DNA from: Owenia fusiformis
Lineage: Eukaryota; Annelida; Polychaeta; Sabellida; Oweniidae
Length of the DNA stretch: 64,000 bases
Reading direction: 5' to 3'
Assembly: GCA_903813345.2 (NCBI GenBank)
Contig: CAIIXF020000008.1
Coordinates: 10,755,278 to 10,819,277 of the forward strand
The notes beneath the pieces are model-generated. The model did not search any database. It was not told the DNA's origin and saw only the letters and a program-made list of their open reading frames with translations. Each line of letters starts with the position of its first letter. Positions within the stretch are counted from its first letter, which is position 1. The translations under genes and the position numbers were made by a program. Positions 56,701 through 64,000 of this stretch are shown here, one piece after another.

Positions 56701-59700
56701 TTTTGGACAAGATTATTCTGTAAATGTGATGATCAGAGGGTGAAATGCCTTTGAATCGAGCATTCAACTTACCCTTAGCGTCATCATTTTCGGCAGACTG
56801 AAATCGTTTGAAGATCCCCGGGCAGCCGGGTTGGAGCTGTGCAAACGTTAATTAAAAACTTATTTTTAAACGAAATCGTCTGCCTCTTTCAAGGGAAAAT
56901 GTATGCTCCTTCCCTGTTGTCGCATTCGAGAATGCAACATTGCATTGGCAGTATTTTGAATTTTTATAGATATCTATTCAAATTTCCCGCGAACTTTTTT
57001 GACTGAACTTGGGCGATAATAGAGGAATGACGTCATGCGCCATCTATTGACGATTTTAGCGTTTTACTCCATTTGAAGCAAGTGGAGAAAAGACCTCTTT
57101 GACCTTTTTAACCTTTTTTACCTTTAGAAGGACATCGAAGGTCAAATCTTAAATCTAAAGTCAGAGTTTTGTATCTATGATTTTGACAAAAAAAGTTTTA
57201 AAAAATACCTTTTTTGACCTCGAGAGGGTCATTGAAGGGCAGATCTCAGATCTGTAGTCACTAGGGGAAGTGGTCCTAATTATCGGACGGTCCTAATTAT
57301 CGCACGATTGTCCTAAATAGCTAAAATATGCACCCACCATCTTTTAAACCAGTGTAACGAGAAACAGTTCAACACCATTACTCCCAATCTTCATGATTTA
57401 TTCATATATTTAGAAATATCTCTTCATTTTTTAAGAATTGTTTACTTCCGCTATTGTCATTAATGATATTGCGCAAGAATTGAAATTCTTTTGAAAAAGT
57501 TTGACCCCCTCCAAATAAAGACAGAAAAGTAAGTGAATAATGTATATTTTGTTGATATTTTACACTAAAACTGATAGAATAATGATTATAGCATATGTAT
57601 GTATCTGTTATAAACAGAGAAATGTGTACAGTATCATGAAATGACATCTGAAACACAACTGTGCGATAATTAGGACGACTGTGCGATAATTAGGACCACC
57701 GCACATGCGAGTCTAAGGGGTCTTAAAGTGTTAGCGTTCGGAGATTGAGAAATGTCAAACACTACTTAAATTTCAGAAGAAAGGTTGATCTTTCGTCTCA
57801 TATTCTCAAAGTAGGTTGAAGTTATCATATTTGAAATCGTCAGTAGTTTTCCAGAGTACCCGTGCGGTGATAGGACCATTTCCCCTAGTCAGATTTGAAA
57901 TTTTGAGAACTTGTAGATAATTTTGAAAAAATGGTCAATTTGAAGCAAGTTGAAAAAAGACCTCCTTTTTAACCTTTTTATGTCACAACCAAAAAGTGGT
58001 GACATATTGTTATGGTCTCCGGGTTTTTTTTTAGGCGGTTGGTGGTTGGCTGTTGGCGATCGGCGTCTGTAACAAATACTTACAACTTTCGATAACTTAA
58101 CAAATACTGTTTTTTTCAAAATCATCTACATGTTTTTAGAAGTTCAAATCTGACTTTATATTTAAGATTTGACCAAAATCATATACAAGTTCTCAACATA
58201 TAGATTTGACCTTCAATGACATTCTCAAGGTCAAAAAGGTATTTTTTCATCTTGCTTCAAATTCACCAATTTTTTTCAAAATCATCTACAACATCATGTC
58301 CAACCCAATCGCTCTTACATGCACGACGGAGCGTTTCAAATGAAACTAAACAAAGAAACACTCCGGAGTAGAAAAACTGGCAGGCGGGAATGATGAGCCA
58401 TCTGACGATTTCCCCAATAATGGTAATAAGAGGTATGACGTGGCTATTGACGTTTGAAGCAATTAGGAGGGGAATGTACTAAAAACCCTTCGACCTACGA
58501 CCCTTCGACCCTGTGACTTACTGGGTGTCAAGAATTTTTGGAATATATTTTATTGAAAAACCCTTCGACCTCTGATTTAGAGAAAATAGCAAGAACATAA
58601 CTTCGACATATGAGTGTTACCTGATGAATGGGACCCTCACGTGCCTTCCAAATGGTAGTAAACGACCTCTAGTGTAACTACATCAGCTTATCTTTCCGTC
58701 CGATCAACAATAAGTACAGTTATACAAGAAATGTAAATGAAGTGAAAATATTCCCAAAAATTTTCCGAAATGCATGTCATTCCGGAAGTTATGATACGTT
58801 AGGGTGTCACTACGGTAAATCATTGAAAAATATTGAAAAAAATCACAAAATTCAAGTTCTGGTATGAGGTTCCATTTCCATCCGCCAAAAGGTATGACCC
58901 CTATATAGTCCATTTAAAAACTTGTGGTTTTGTACTAAATAACGCCATAGTTGACTTCTAGGGTACCTAGTATGCCACTATTTTGTATCAAAATATAGAG
59001 GAGGAGTTCAACTTTCATTTAAATTACGAAAATAGCGATGTAGGTCAAAATATAGTTCTGGCGTGAGCATGTTTACTACGCGTTGCCTGTCATCTCAGAA
59101 TTGAGGAAATGGTAGCAAACGTGAGTTACAATAAATGGACGCTGATATCTCAAAAAGTAACTGGACTCCCTATATTTGATGTAGATCAATCGAACCCCTA
59201 TATGAACAGGTACATTTTGATATCTAACACTATGGGGGGTAAGCGTTTTATAGTTGATCACGAACGCCATATGTGTAAAGTATTGTTCTGAATTTTCGAA
59301 TTTGGTGTTTGATTACGGTACTCACACCTTCTGGGGTACATATCGCCATTTTCGAACGAATTAGCCCATACAATGACTATATTTCTGCAATCCCCTATAC
59401 ATAACCTTCATCTCGACACTATATTTAACATAGGGTTTGGGTCTCGATTTTTAAATATCACTACGCCAACATAGGGACTTATTTTTAGGTAAAATCTCTG
59501 CTTCACCGATGAAAATTAACGAATAAAGTAGTTCCTGTTTACGGGACCATATTCTTGAGATTTTTTTCTAAAAATGGCACATTTAAAAAGAACTTGGCCC
59601 CTGCTTTACATACATACCTCAAATGCCCACAGTACATACACTTAAACCTACTATACACACCATTGAAGTTGGCATAGCTTCGTTTTTAAAGTTTTAAAAA

Positions 59701-62700
59701 ACACCCGGAAGTGGTATTTACCGTAATAACACCTTATATTACCGAACATGGGTGAATTGGAATGTTTGTTCGATGGCATTATTACACCAAAAGTAGTGCG
59801 AAAATGGCCTTTTCACGTGTTGGCACAAAGTTTTGATGACATTTAAAGACACAGTTCCTCCTTCCCGTACATTATCTCATGGAAATTGGCATACCAGCGC
59901 AAAGATCTTTGTTTTGTGGTGAAGAAAAGCTACCAAACATTGTCTGAAGAGCAGGTTTATCTCCGTAATTCAACTTTTAGCATGACGACCTTGACCTTGA
60001 AAAAATATAATAGCCATTTGGGCGATAATAGGTGTTTCAAAAGTAAAATTAGTGCTTTTTCGTAGTTTTACTTTGACCAAGCCTAGAAAAAAATCGAAGT
60101 GGTAAACCTACCCCCAAATTTTTTGACAAGTGTTCTAGATGATATCAAAGTTTAAGAAAATTTGTATATCTAGAAATATTTTATAAATTAGTGCCATTAT
60201 GGTGGGTTTGGGTGCTTTTTTGCTATCTTTTTTAACTCATTTCTATGGTTGCCATGGCAACTATTAGGTTTTGGTAACCATGTCAACTTGATTTTTCAAG
60301 GACATCCGCCTGATAGTAGTTGGGCCAAGTTTGATGGAAAATGGGCCTTGTTTGATATCCTGGCAGTGAGGTTGATTGTGGCAAGTAGTAGAACACCAAA
60401 CAATGGTGGAGTCATACCTGATGCTTGGATGTTCGCATTTTATTTAGCTCTCGTAAAATGATCGAACAAACGTTCCATTTTCACGCATGTTCGGTAATAT
60501 AACGTGTCATAACTTCTGGAAATGACATGCCTTTCGGAAAATTTTTGGGAATATTTTCACTTCGTTTACATTTCTTGTATAACTGTACTTATTGTTGATC
60601 GGACAGAAAGAAAGATAGAAAATAGAAGGTCGAAGGGTTTTTATAAAAATATGTTTCAAAAATTCTTGACACGCTGTAAGTCGTAGGTCGCAGGGTCGAA
60701 GGGTCGAAGGGTTTTTAGTACATTCCATTAGGAGGAGCTGTACGAAGCAGTATAGTTATCAAAATTTATAAACATATTTGTTATTCTACTGGTCAAAACC
60801 CCTTTTGTCGAGACATGTGGTTAGTTGAGCCAAGATTAGAGCACCAACATATATTTTGGTCAAATTTCAATGCTTCAACACACCACACATTATCATAATT
60901 GTGATTTGATGATCGGAAATCCAGTCTTAAAAATGATGACATTCTCATATTCAAGAATCGCTGCGACCTGATAAACACAGTGAACTGGAAACGCTCCGGT
61001 AGTCTAGATCTGTTTAGCAAATAAATAGCTTGACTTTCCTTTTCAGGAAGAGAAAGAAAAGATCTATTATACCCATTGGCATCAAAAGAAGAAAGATTAA
61101 TTCAGATATCAACTTTTTGTTTTTGTCAATAGTTTATATTTTAGCACACATGTAGGCATAACATCATCTTATGTAGGCTTAGGTCGGCTAGTTGCACGTT
61201 TAGCACCACCAGGTTGGGACGTTTCAATTTGCCTAACAAGTAAAACAAGTTTTTGAGATATAGATTCGATTTCGAACTCTTCTCTAATAATCTGAAAATA
61301 ATATCAAAACAAAATGGTAAGAGCGTTTCTAAAATTGTGTCCTAAATCGACGGAGCGTTTCAAGGAAACGCGCGATTTCTCGAGAACAAGTCATGGATTT
61401 GGACTGGGATTTTAGAAAATGAGAATATACTAGTACAAGTTTGTGATCTTCTACTTTGACAGAAAGATTGACGTTTTCATATAAATACTAGATTAATTCA
61501 TAATTTGTGGTCAATTCATCAACTTCAGATTCGTTCGATCCACACTACGGAGCTTTGATCAAGCAAATAACAGTTTACCACCAGAAGTTGAATAAATAAG
61601 ATCTTTGCTCAGCGTATTGTTCATCGAATGGTACATAATATGTCACCATAACGTATGATATGTAAGATAAACGAGTGAAACAATACTTACGGTCATAGTG
61701 GGATCTTCATTAGCCTAGCCGCCATTTTATTTTGCTCTGCAGCGTTTCTGTATAAATGAAATGCTCCGTCATGCATGTACCAGCGTTTGGGTTGGACACC
61801 ATGTACAAGTTATCAGAAGTTAAAATCTGATTTTAGATTTTAGATCTAACCTTTGATGACCTTCTCAAGGTCAAGCAGATTTGACCTTGAATGACATTCT
61901 CAAGGTCAAAAAGAGGTCTTTTTTCTACTTGCTTCAAATTGACCAATTTATTTTTTCAAAATCATTTACAAGTTCTCAGAAATTCAAATCTGACTTAAGA
62001 TTGAACTCATAATATTGTGAGCAACTAGGTGGTGACATTTTGTCATGTTAATGCCTTGTTTGACCTTAGGAAGGTCATTGAAGGTATAATCTCAAATCTA
62101 AAATCAGATTTGAACTACTGAAAACTTACACCTGTAGATGATTTCAAAAAAATTGAAAAGCAAGTTGACCTTTTTTGACCTAGAGAAGGTCATTGGAGGT
62201 CAAATCTTAAATCTAGAGTCAGATTTGAATTTCAGAAAACTTGTTGATGATTTTGAAAAAAATTGAAGTCAGTCTAAATAGTATTTGTTAAGTTATACAT
62301 GTCATGATATAGGGAGAAAATCAATAAACTCAAGGCCTGTGTTACACTTGCTAACTGTGTCTTGAATGCTCTTACTATGATAGAATATTTTCTCTCCCTA
62401 TATCTTGACACTGTTAGAAAATAGAGACCATAACAATATGCCACCACTTTTTGGTGGTGACATAAAAACCAAGAGAAGATCAAATCAAAGTTTAAAAAAA
62501 AAAAAAAAAATCAAGAGGAGAAATCAGGATTTAATGAGAATGATGATTTATGTGTTACTGTTATGCTTATGATCATGATTCAAAAACTGTTTCAGCCAAT
62601 TTGAAAGGAGCTGCATCAGATAATATCATACAATTCTTCAGAAAGTTTATGACTGGTTACGACCAAGCAAATCCTGGAATATATGAGAAGACTTGGGAAG

Positions 62701-63123
62701 TACAACTATTAGAAGTCTGGTCCACTTTGAATAGTGAAGTGGTTTCTGAGAGACTAAAAGCATTGCATGGCAAATTATTTCAGGTAAGATGGAAGTCAAA
62801 TTATGATATTCTATTGTATGTGCCTTTGAGAAAATCTATTAACACATATCGCAATCAACCACATCATTTAGATTACTAGGTTTTGTTTATTGTAGACTCT
62901 TGATTTCAACTCTGACGGCTTTATCCATTTCTCTGAGTATATACACTGGTGGAAGGCCCTTGGTCTGGATCCAAGTTTAGCAAGATTGCAGTTTGATTAC
63001 ATGGATACTGACCATGATGGGAGGATCACTGAGAAAGAATTTGTAGATGCAGCCCTTGATTACGAATATAATTGCGATAACGATACAAAGAATCGTTTTT
63101 ATGGACCGCTGGTTGACTTTTGA
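44619..63123 (+). CDS. Sarcoplasmic calcium-binding protein-like EF-hand protein, 180 aa, three exons
   Basis: Exons 44619-44745, 62596-62783 and 62896-63123 join in phase (TCA G|CC, then CAG|ACT) to a 180-residue protein. EF-hand loops are at residues 20-31 (DIDKDGILSYED), 108-119 (DFNSDGFIHFSE) and 142-153 (DTDHDGRITEKE). The region of a fourth EF-hand (about 60-90) has no calcium loop. Length, the order of canonical and degenerate hands, IPRIWFRKK before loop 1 and the tail FYGPLVD are typical of invertebrate sarcoplasmic calcium-binding proteins, which buffer cytosolic Ca2+. The ATG at 44619 gives a normal family length, but TTTAG just before it could be an acceptor, so an upstream coding exon is possible. 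The first intron is 17.85 kb and full of transposons. Candidate poly(A) signal AATAAA at 63416-63421. Confidence 0.85.
44887..46018 (+). mobile_element. GACGG-tailed repeat element, diverged copy with nested MITE
   Basis: Left end GGCAACTCCACGGAGTAG with ATCCCAACGAAC; right end GAACTTCGTTCGTTGAGAT. The GACGG run is split by a 278-bp element (45653-45930). It begins about 140 bp after the first exon of the EF-hand gene. Confidence 0.75.
45653..45930. mobile_element. 278-bp MITE inside the GACGG run
   Basis: Inverted ends CTCCCGCAGAGTCCTT and AAGGACTCTGTGGGAG. The GACGG tract continues on both sides, so the site was interrupted. No coding capacity. Confidence 0.7.
46020..47259. other. Intron of the EF-hand gene, nothing recognised
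   Basis: Unique-looking AT-rich sequence. CDC23 exons were sought here on the minus strand and not found. Confidence 0.5.
47260..47480 (+). repeat. Simple repeat, GAGTAGGTAGCT type
   Basis: Irregular run of GAGTAAGTAGCT and GAGTAGGTAGCT units in the EF-hand gene intron. Confidence 0.9.
47480..48790 (+). repeat. Diverged tandem repeat of about 470 bp, about 3 copies
   Basis: The block GGGAAGTCGGATCGAAAT...GATTCGGATTCCTGAGAAAA, followed later by TTTGACCTAGATTTTGACCT, recurs near 47490, 47955 and 48430. Copies differ by substitutions and small gaps. No coding potential was seen. An (AAT)n microsatellite follows at 48860-48885. Confidence 0.85.
49503..49620 (+). repeat. Dispersed AAGGTCAAATCT repeat, copy 1
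   Basis: Unit of about 110 bp: AAGGTCA ... AGTCAGATTTGAACTTTTGA and GAACTTGTAGA.GATTTTGA. Other copies: 57110-57260 and 57889-57970 (+), 58086-58290 and 61804-62010 (-), 62055-62270 (+). Copies often border the transposons listed here. Confidence 0.8.
50188..50812 (+). other. Possible small spliced gene or decayed transposon gene
   Basis: Candidate exon 50188-50376 (acceptor TTTCAG, donor GTAAGT) and exon 50771-50812 (acceptor ATTGCAG) join in frame from ATG 50278 to TGA 50812, giving 46 residues: MWEAELLWQIPGLLLLENYT and DRPFTEYLIKNKL + VTQEKRVYQKEHN. A possible upstream non-coding exon ends at a GTAATA donor near 49798. I recognise no family. It lies inside the foldback-like structure, so it may be a remnant of that element, a long non-coding RNA or chance. 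Confidence 0.25.
50981..52480. other. Intron sequence, nothing firm
   Basis: A plus-strand stretch at about 51068-51150, after TTCAG, reads TPVPPFDSMPGEVYQKHGNY, which looks protein-like but ends in TAG with no donor. No family recognised. Confidence 0.4.
52481..52615 (+). repeat. 15-bp minisatellite CAGTTGTCCGAAACC, ~9 copies
   Basis: Perfect or near-perfect 15-bp units with variants (CATTTTTCCG, CAGTTCTCCG). Because 15 is divisible by 3, all frames stay open; no protein is implied. Confidence 0.95.
52620..54699. other. Intron sequence inside the foldback-like structure
   Basis: Frames of 65-75 codons at 52951-53148 and 53182-53406 have no recognisable motif. No inverted partner was found on the right side, so this may be inserted sequence. 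Confidence 0.45.
54700..55185. repeat. Long imperfect palindrome, arms ~240 bp
   Basis: Centre at about 54938 in GAAGGCCTTC. Matching inverted blocks include TCTCATACTGCACCGTTTTT with GAAAATCAAGGATT, CGACCGTTAATT, and GTCCC...AGCTGT. There is almost no spacer. By eye the arms are about 75 percent identical. Confidence 0.85.
55186..56202. other. Intron sequence, nothing recognised
   Basis: AT-rich interval between the palindrome and the inverted 15-bp array. Confidence 0.5.
56203..56292 (-). repeat. 15-bp minisatellite, inverted copy, 6 units
   Basis: GGAGAACTGGGTTTC units are the reverse complement of the array at 52481-52615. Four units carry the CTCC variant and two the GTCC variant. Confidence 0.93.
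57261..57888. mobile_element. 628-bp MITE with TCA target duplication
   Basis: Ends CTAGGGGAAGTGGTCCTA and TAGGACCATTTCCCCTAG are inverted repeats. Subterminal inverted copies of TCCTAATTATCGCAC follow. TCA flanks both sides (57258-57260 and 57889-57891) and interrupts a dispersed repeat that otherwise reads GTCAGATTTGA. The ends resemble CACTA-type elements, but the family is not certain. Confidence 0.82.
58471..60726. mobile_element. 2.26-kb Mutator-like non-autonomous element, 9-bp target duplication
   Basis: Begins GGAATGTACTAAAAACCC and ends GGGTTTTTAGTACATTCC, with terminal inverted repeats of about 250-350 bp (shared blocks CCCTTCGACC, GTGTCAAGAATTTTTG, CCGATCAACAATAAGTACAG). ATTAGGAGG flanks both sides exactly (58462-58470 and 60727-60735). 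Long TIRs plus a 9-bp duplication are the hallmark of Mutator-like elements. Internal ORFs of 60-75 codons show no transposase motif. Confidence 0.85.
60736..61740. other. Interior of the 3.5-kb TIR element
   Basis: Non-coding by eye. Contains repeated GGAGCGTTTC/GAAACG motifs near 61350 and 61740. A 75-codon minus frame (61020-60793) has no known motif. Confidence 0.5.
61804..62284. repeat. Dispersed AAGGTCAAATCT repeats, inverted cluster
   Basis: Reverse copies at 61804-62010 and forward copies at 62055-62284, separated by a piece of the TATGTCAC-type repeat (62026-62058). Confidence 0.75.
62395..62467 (-). repeat. TATGTCAC-type repeat, inverted end
   Basis: The reverse strand reads TATGTCACCACCAAAAAG and TGGTGGCATATTGTTATGG, the inverted copy of 57977-58020. 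The motif GTCACCAC/GTGGTGAC forms an 8-bp hairpin. Confidence 0.65.
62596..62783 (+). CDS. EF-hand gene exon 2 (linker and degenerate EF-hand)
   Basis: Acceptor TTTCAG ends at 62595 and donor GTAAGA starts at 62784. Starts in phase with CC, giving Ala43, then NLKGAASDNIIQFFRKFMTG ... RLKALHGKLFQ. Ends in phase 0. Confidence 0.87.
62896..63123 (+). CDS. EF-hand gene exon 3 (two calcium loops, stop)
   Basis: Acceptor TTGTAG ends at 62895. Codes 75 residues with two canonical EF loops and the ending RFYGPLVDF, with TGA at 63121-63123. This is the strongest protein signal of the gene. Confidence 0.9.
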   Translation, partial: TLDFNSDGFIHFSEYIHWWKALGLDPSLARLQFDYMDTDHDGRITEKEFVDAALDYEYNCDNDTKNRFYGPLVDF

Positions 63124-64000
63124 ATTGATGGAGCATAAATGGAAGAACATTTTTTCTACTGCCGACATAAGTGACATGACCTGTGATGCCTTTAGTGAGC
63201 ATTTTACCCGTGAACTTACTGACTACATATATACAGGTTGGGCCAAAAGAAGAGTAATATTATATGATATATGTTAAACCATATGCATCATATATCATTT
63301 TAAAGATAAATTATTTTCTAACAATATGACACCATTCGAATAGAAACTCTTTCTTTACTTGTGGATTTAGAGCCTAAAATTGACACCAGGGGTCATTAGC
63401 GATCAAAAATCAAAAAATAAAATTCCCAAATTTCCCTCCATATTGCAGCATGGTTCAATTGAATACTATTGAATGCCCATGATTGCAGCCACAGCTGCAC
63501 TTGACTGAATCATTCGGTCCTATTTTTGAGAGAATTTTATTCCACACAAGTAAAATCCCAGGTTATTTTAAAAATGTCTCTATCCATGCTATTTGACATT
63601 TATGACATTGCACGTTGGTGTTATTAAGAAGAGATGTGAAGACACTCAAGTGAGCTAAAATGTCTCCAAACCTATGTAGCTATTCTTTTTATATGGCCAT
63701 TCATTTAACAAAATTCAAAGTCAGGCTGAACTCAAGTCAATTTGACTCAAATCTATCTACATATAAATTTTACATGAGAGTCAAATAATTGCAACACTGC
63801 ATTCATGGACACAGAAAAATCGTTCTCATTCATATTTAGATTACAATCTCAATCACCAAACGTTATTCCTTAAACATTCATTTATGCTATGATGTCCTCA
63901 TTGTCAAACAACACAAATAGTTGTATAAATGGCAACCTTTTGAAGAAAAAAGGTCATATGAATTATACCATTTTTTCTCACAAAAGGTTGCACTATGACT
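63124..64000 (+). other. EF-hand gene 3' UTR and flank
   Basis: Begins right after the stop. Candidate AATAAA at 63416-63421. Nothing else was recognised to the window end. Confidence 0.5.

Larger units (their letters stand above)
49631..57056. mobile_element. Nested inverted-repeat (foldback-like) structure, 7.4 kb
   Basis: Outer inverted ends of about 50 bp (TTGGGCGATAATAG ... ATGCGCCA) lie at 49631-49682 (reverse) and 57000-57056. Inside are inverted minisatellites at 52481-52615 and 56203-56292, and a central palindrome at about 54700-55185. All pairs nest in the right order around about 54938, but the left side is 3 kb longer. This may be one large foldback element with insertions, or several elements. 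Confidence 0.45.
58292..61803. mobile_element. TIR element (3.5 kb) hosting a nested Mutator-like element
   Basis: Ends CATCATGTCCAACCCAATCG and the complement of CATGGTGTCCAACCCAAACG are inverted repeats of about 45 bp. TACAA flanks both ends (58287-58291 and 61804-61808), and the outer dispersed repeat is continuous when the element is removed. Without the inner element it is about 1.25 kb. No transposase was seen. Confidence 0.75.

Noticed and set aside
62530-62595. Start of the EF-hand protein at 62550
   Set aside because: The TTTCAG acceptor at 62590-62595 and the exact phase match to the exon at 44619-44745 make the upstream codons intronic.
63047-63277. 76-codon plus ORF at the EF-hand gene end
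   Set aside because: Shifted frame over the last EF-hand exon; the real frame stops at 63123.

Overview
The window is eukaryotic nuclear DNA from a bilaterian animal. It is AT-rich, has GT-AG introns, and is crowded with retrotransposons, foldback elements and minisatellites. Gene content (G-patch protein, APC/C subunit, sarcoplasmic-type EF-hand protein) is general to metazoans. The non-autonomous repeats with GACGGACGG tails and the CCGGAAGT/TGACGTCA promoter motifs fit a marine invertebrate, perhaps a mollusc or another lophotrochozoan. That last step is a guess. No rRNA, functional tRNA, CRISPR array or prokaryotic-style operon was seen.

Three host genes can be reconstructed. (1) GPATCH11 (+), complete in six exons (25574-32834), 269 aa. 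Every intron is GT-AG and every exon phase fits. (2) CDC23/APC8 (-), last two coding exons only (39527-40540); the other exons were not found in the window. It is convergent with GPATCH11. (3) A 180-aa EF-hand protein of the sarcoplasmic calcium-binding type (+), three coding exons at 44619-44745, 62596-62783 and 62896-63123, split by a 17.9-kb intron.

Layout. 1-16 kb: gene-poor DNA with tandem arrays (25, 54, 26 and 61 bp units), a hairpin-monomer element, CAGTAAAACCTGT-type MITEs and a reverse-transcriptase remnant. 16.2-24.8 kb: an intact 8.6-kb LTR element with two 2,677-bp LTRs, a gag-protease ORF, no reverse transcriptase or integrase, and a 157-bp higher-order satellite in each LTR. 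25.3-32.8 kb: GPATCH11, with three foldback elements in intron 1 and a 43-bp array in intron 4 that repeats the exon 4 splice donor eight times. 33.1-38.1 kb: a long LINE on the minus strand, with ORF1 and ORF2 in one frame separated by a single TGA. 39.5-44.1 kb: CDC23 3' exons, a 49-bp array, and a GACGG-tailed element interrupted by a 5'-truncated LINE. 44.6-63.1 kb: the EF-hand gene. Its large intron holds nested transposons, including a long palindrome, a Mutator-like element with a 9-bp target duplication inside another TIR element with a 5-bp duplication, and a 628-bp MITE with a TCA duplication.

The genes do not form a pathway. The main biological interest is the repeat architecture and its contact with gene splicing.
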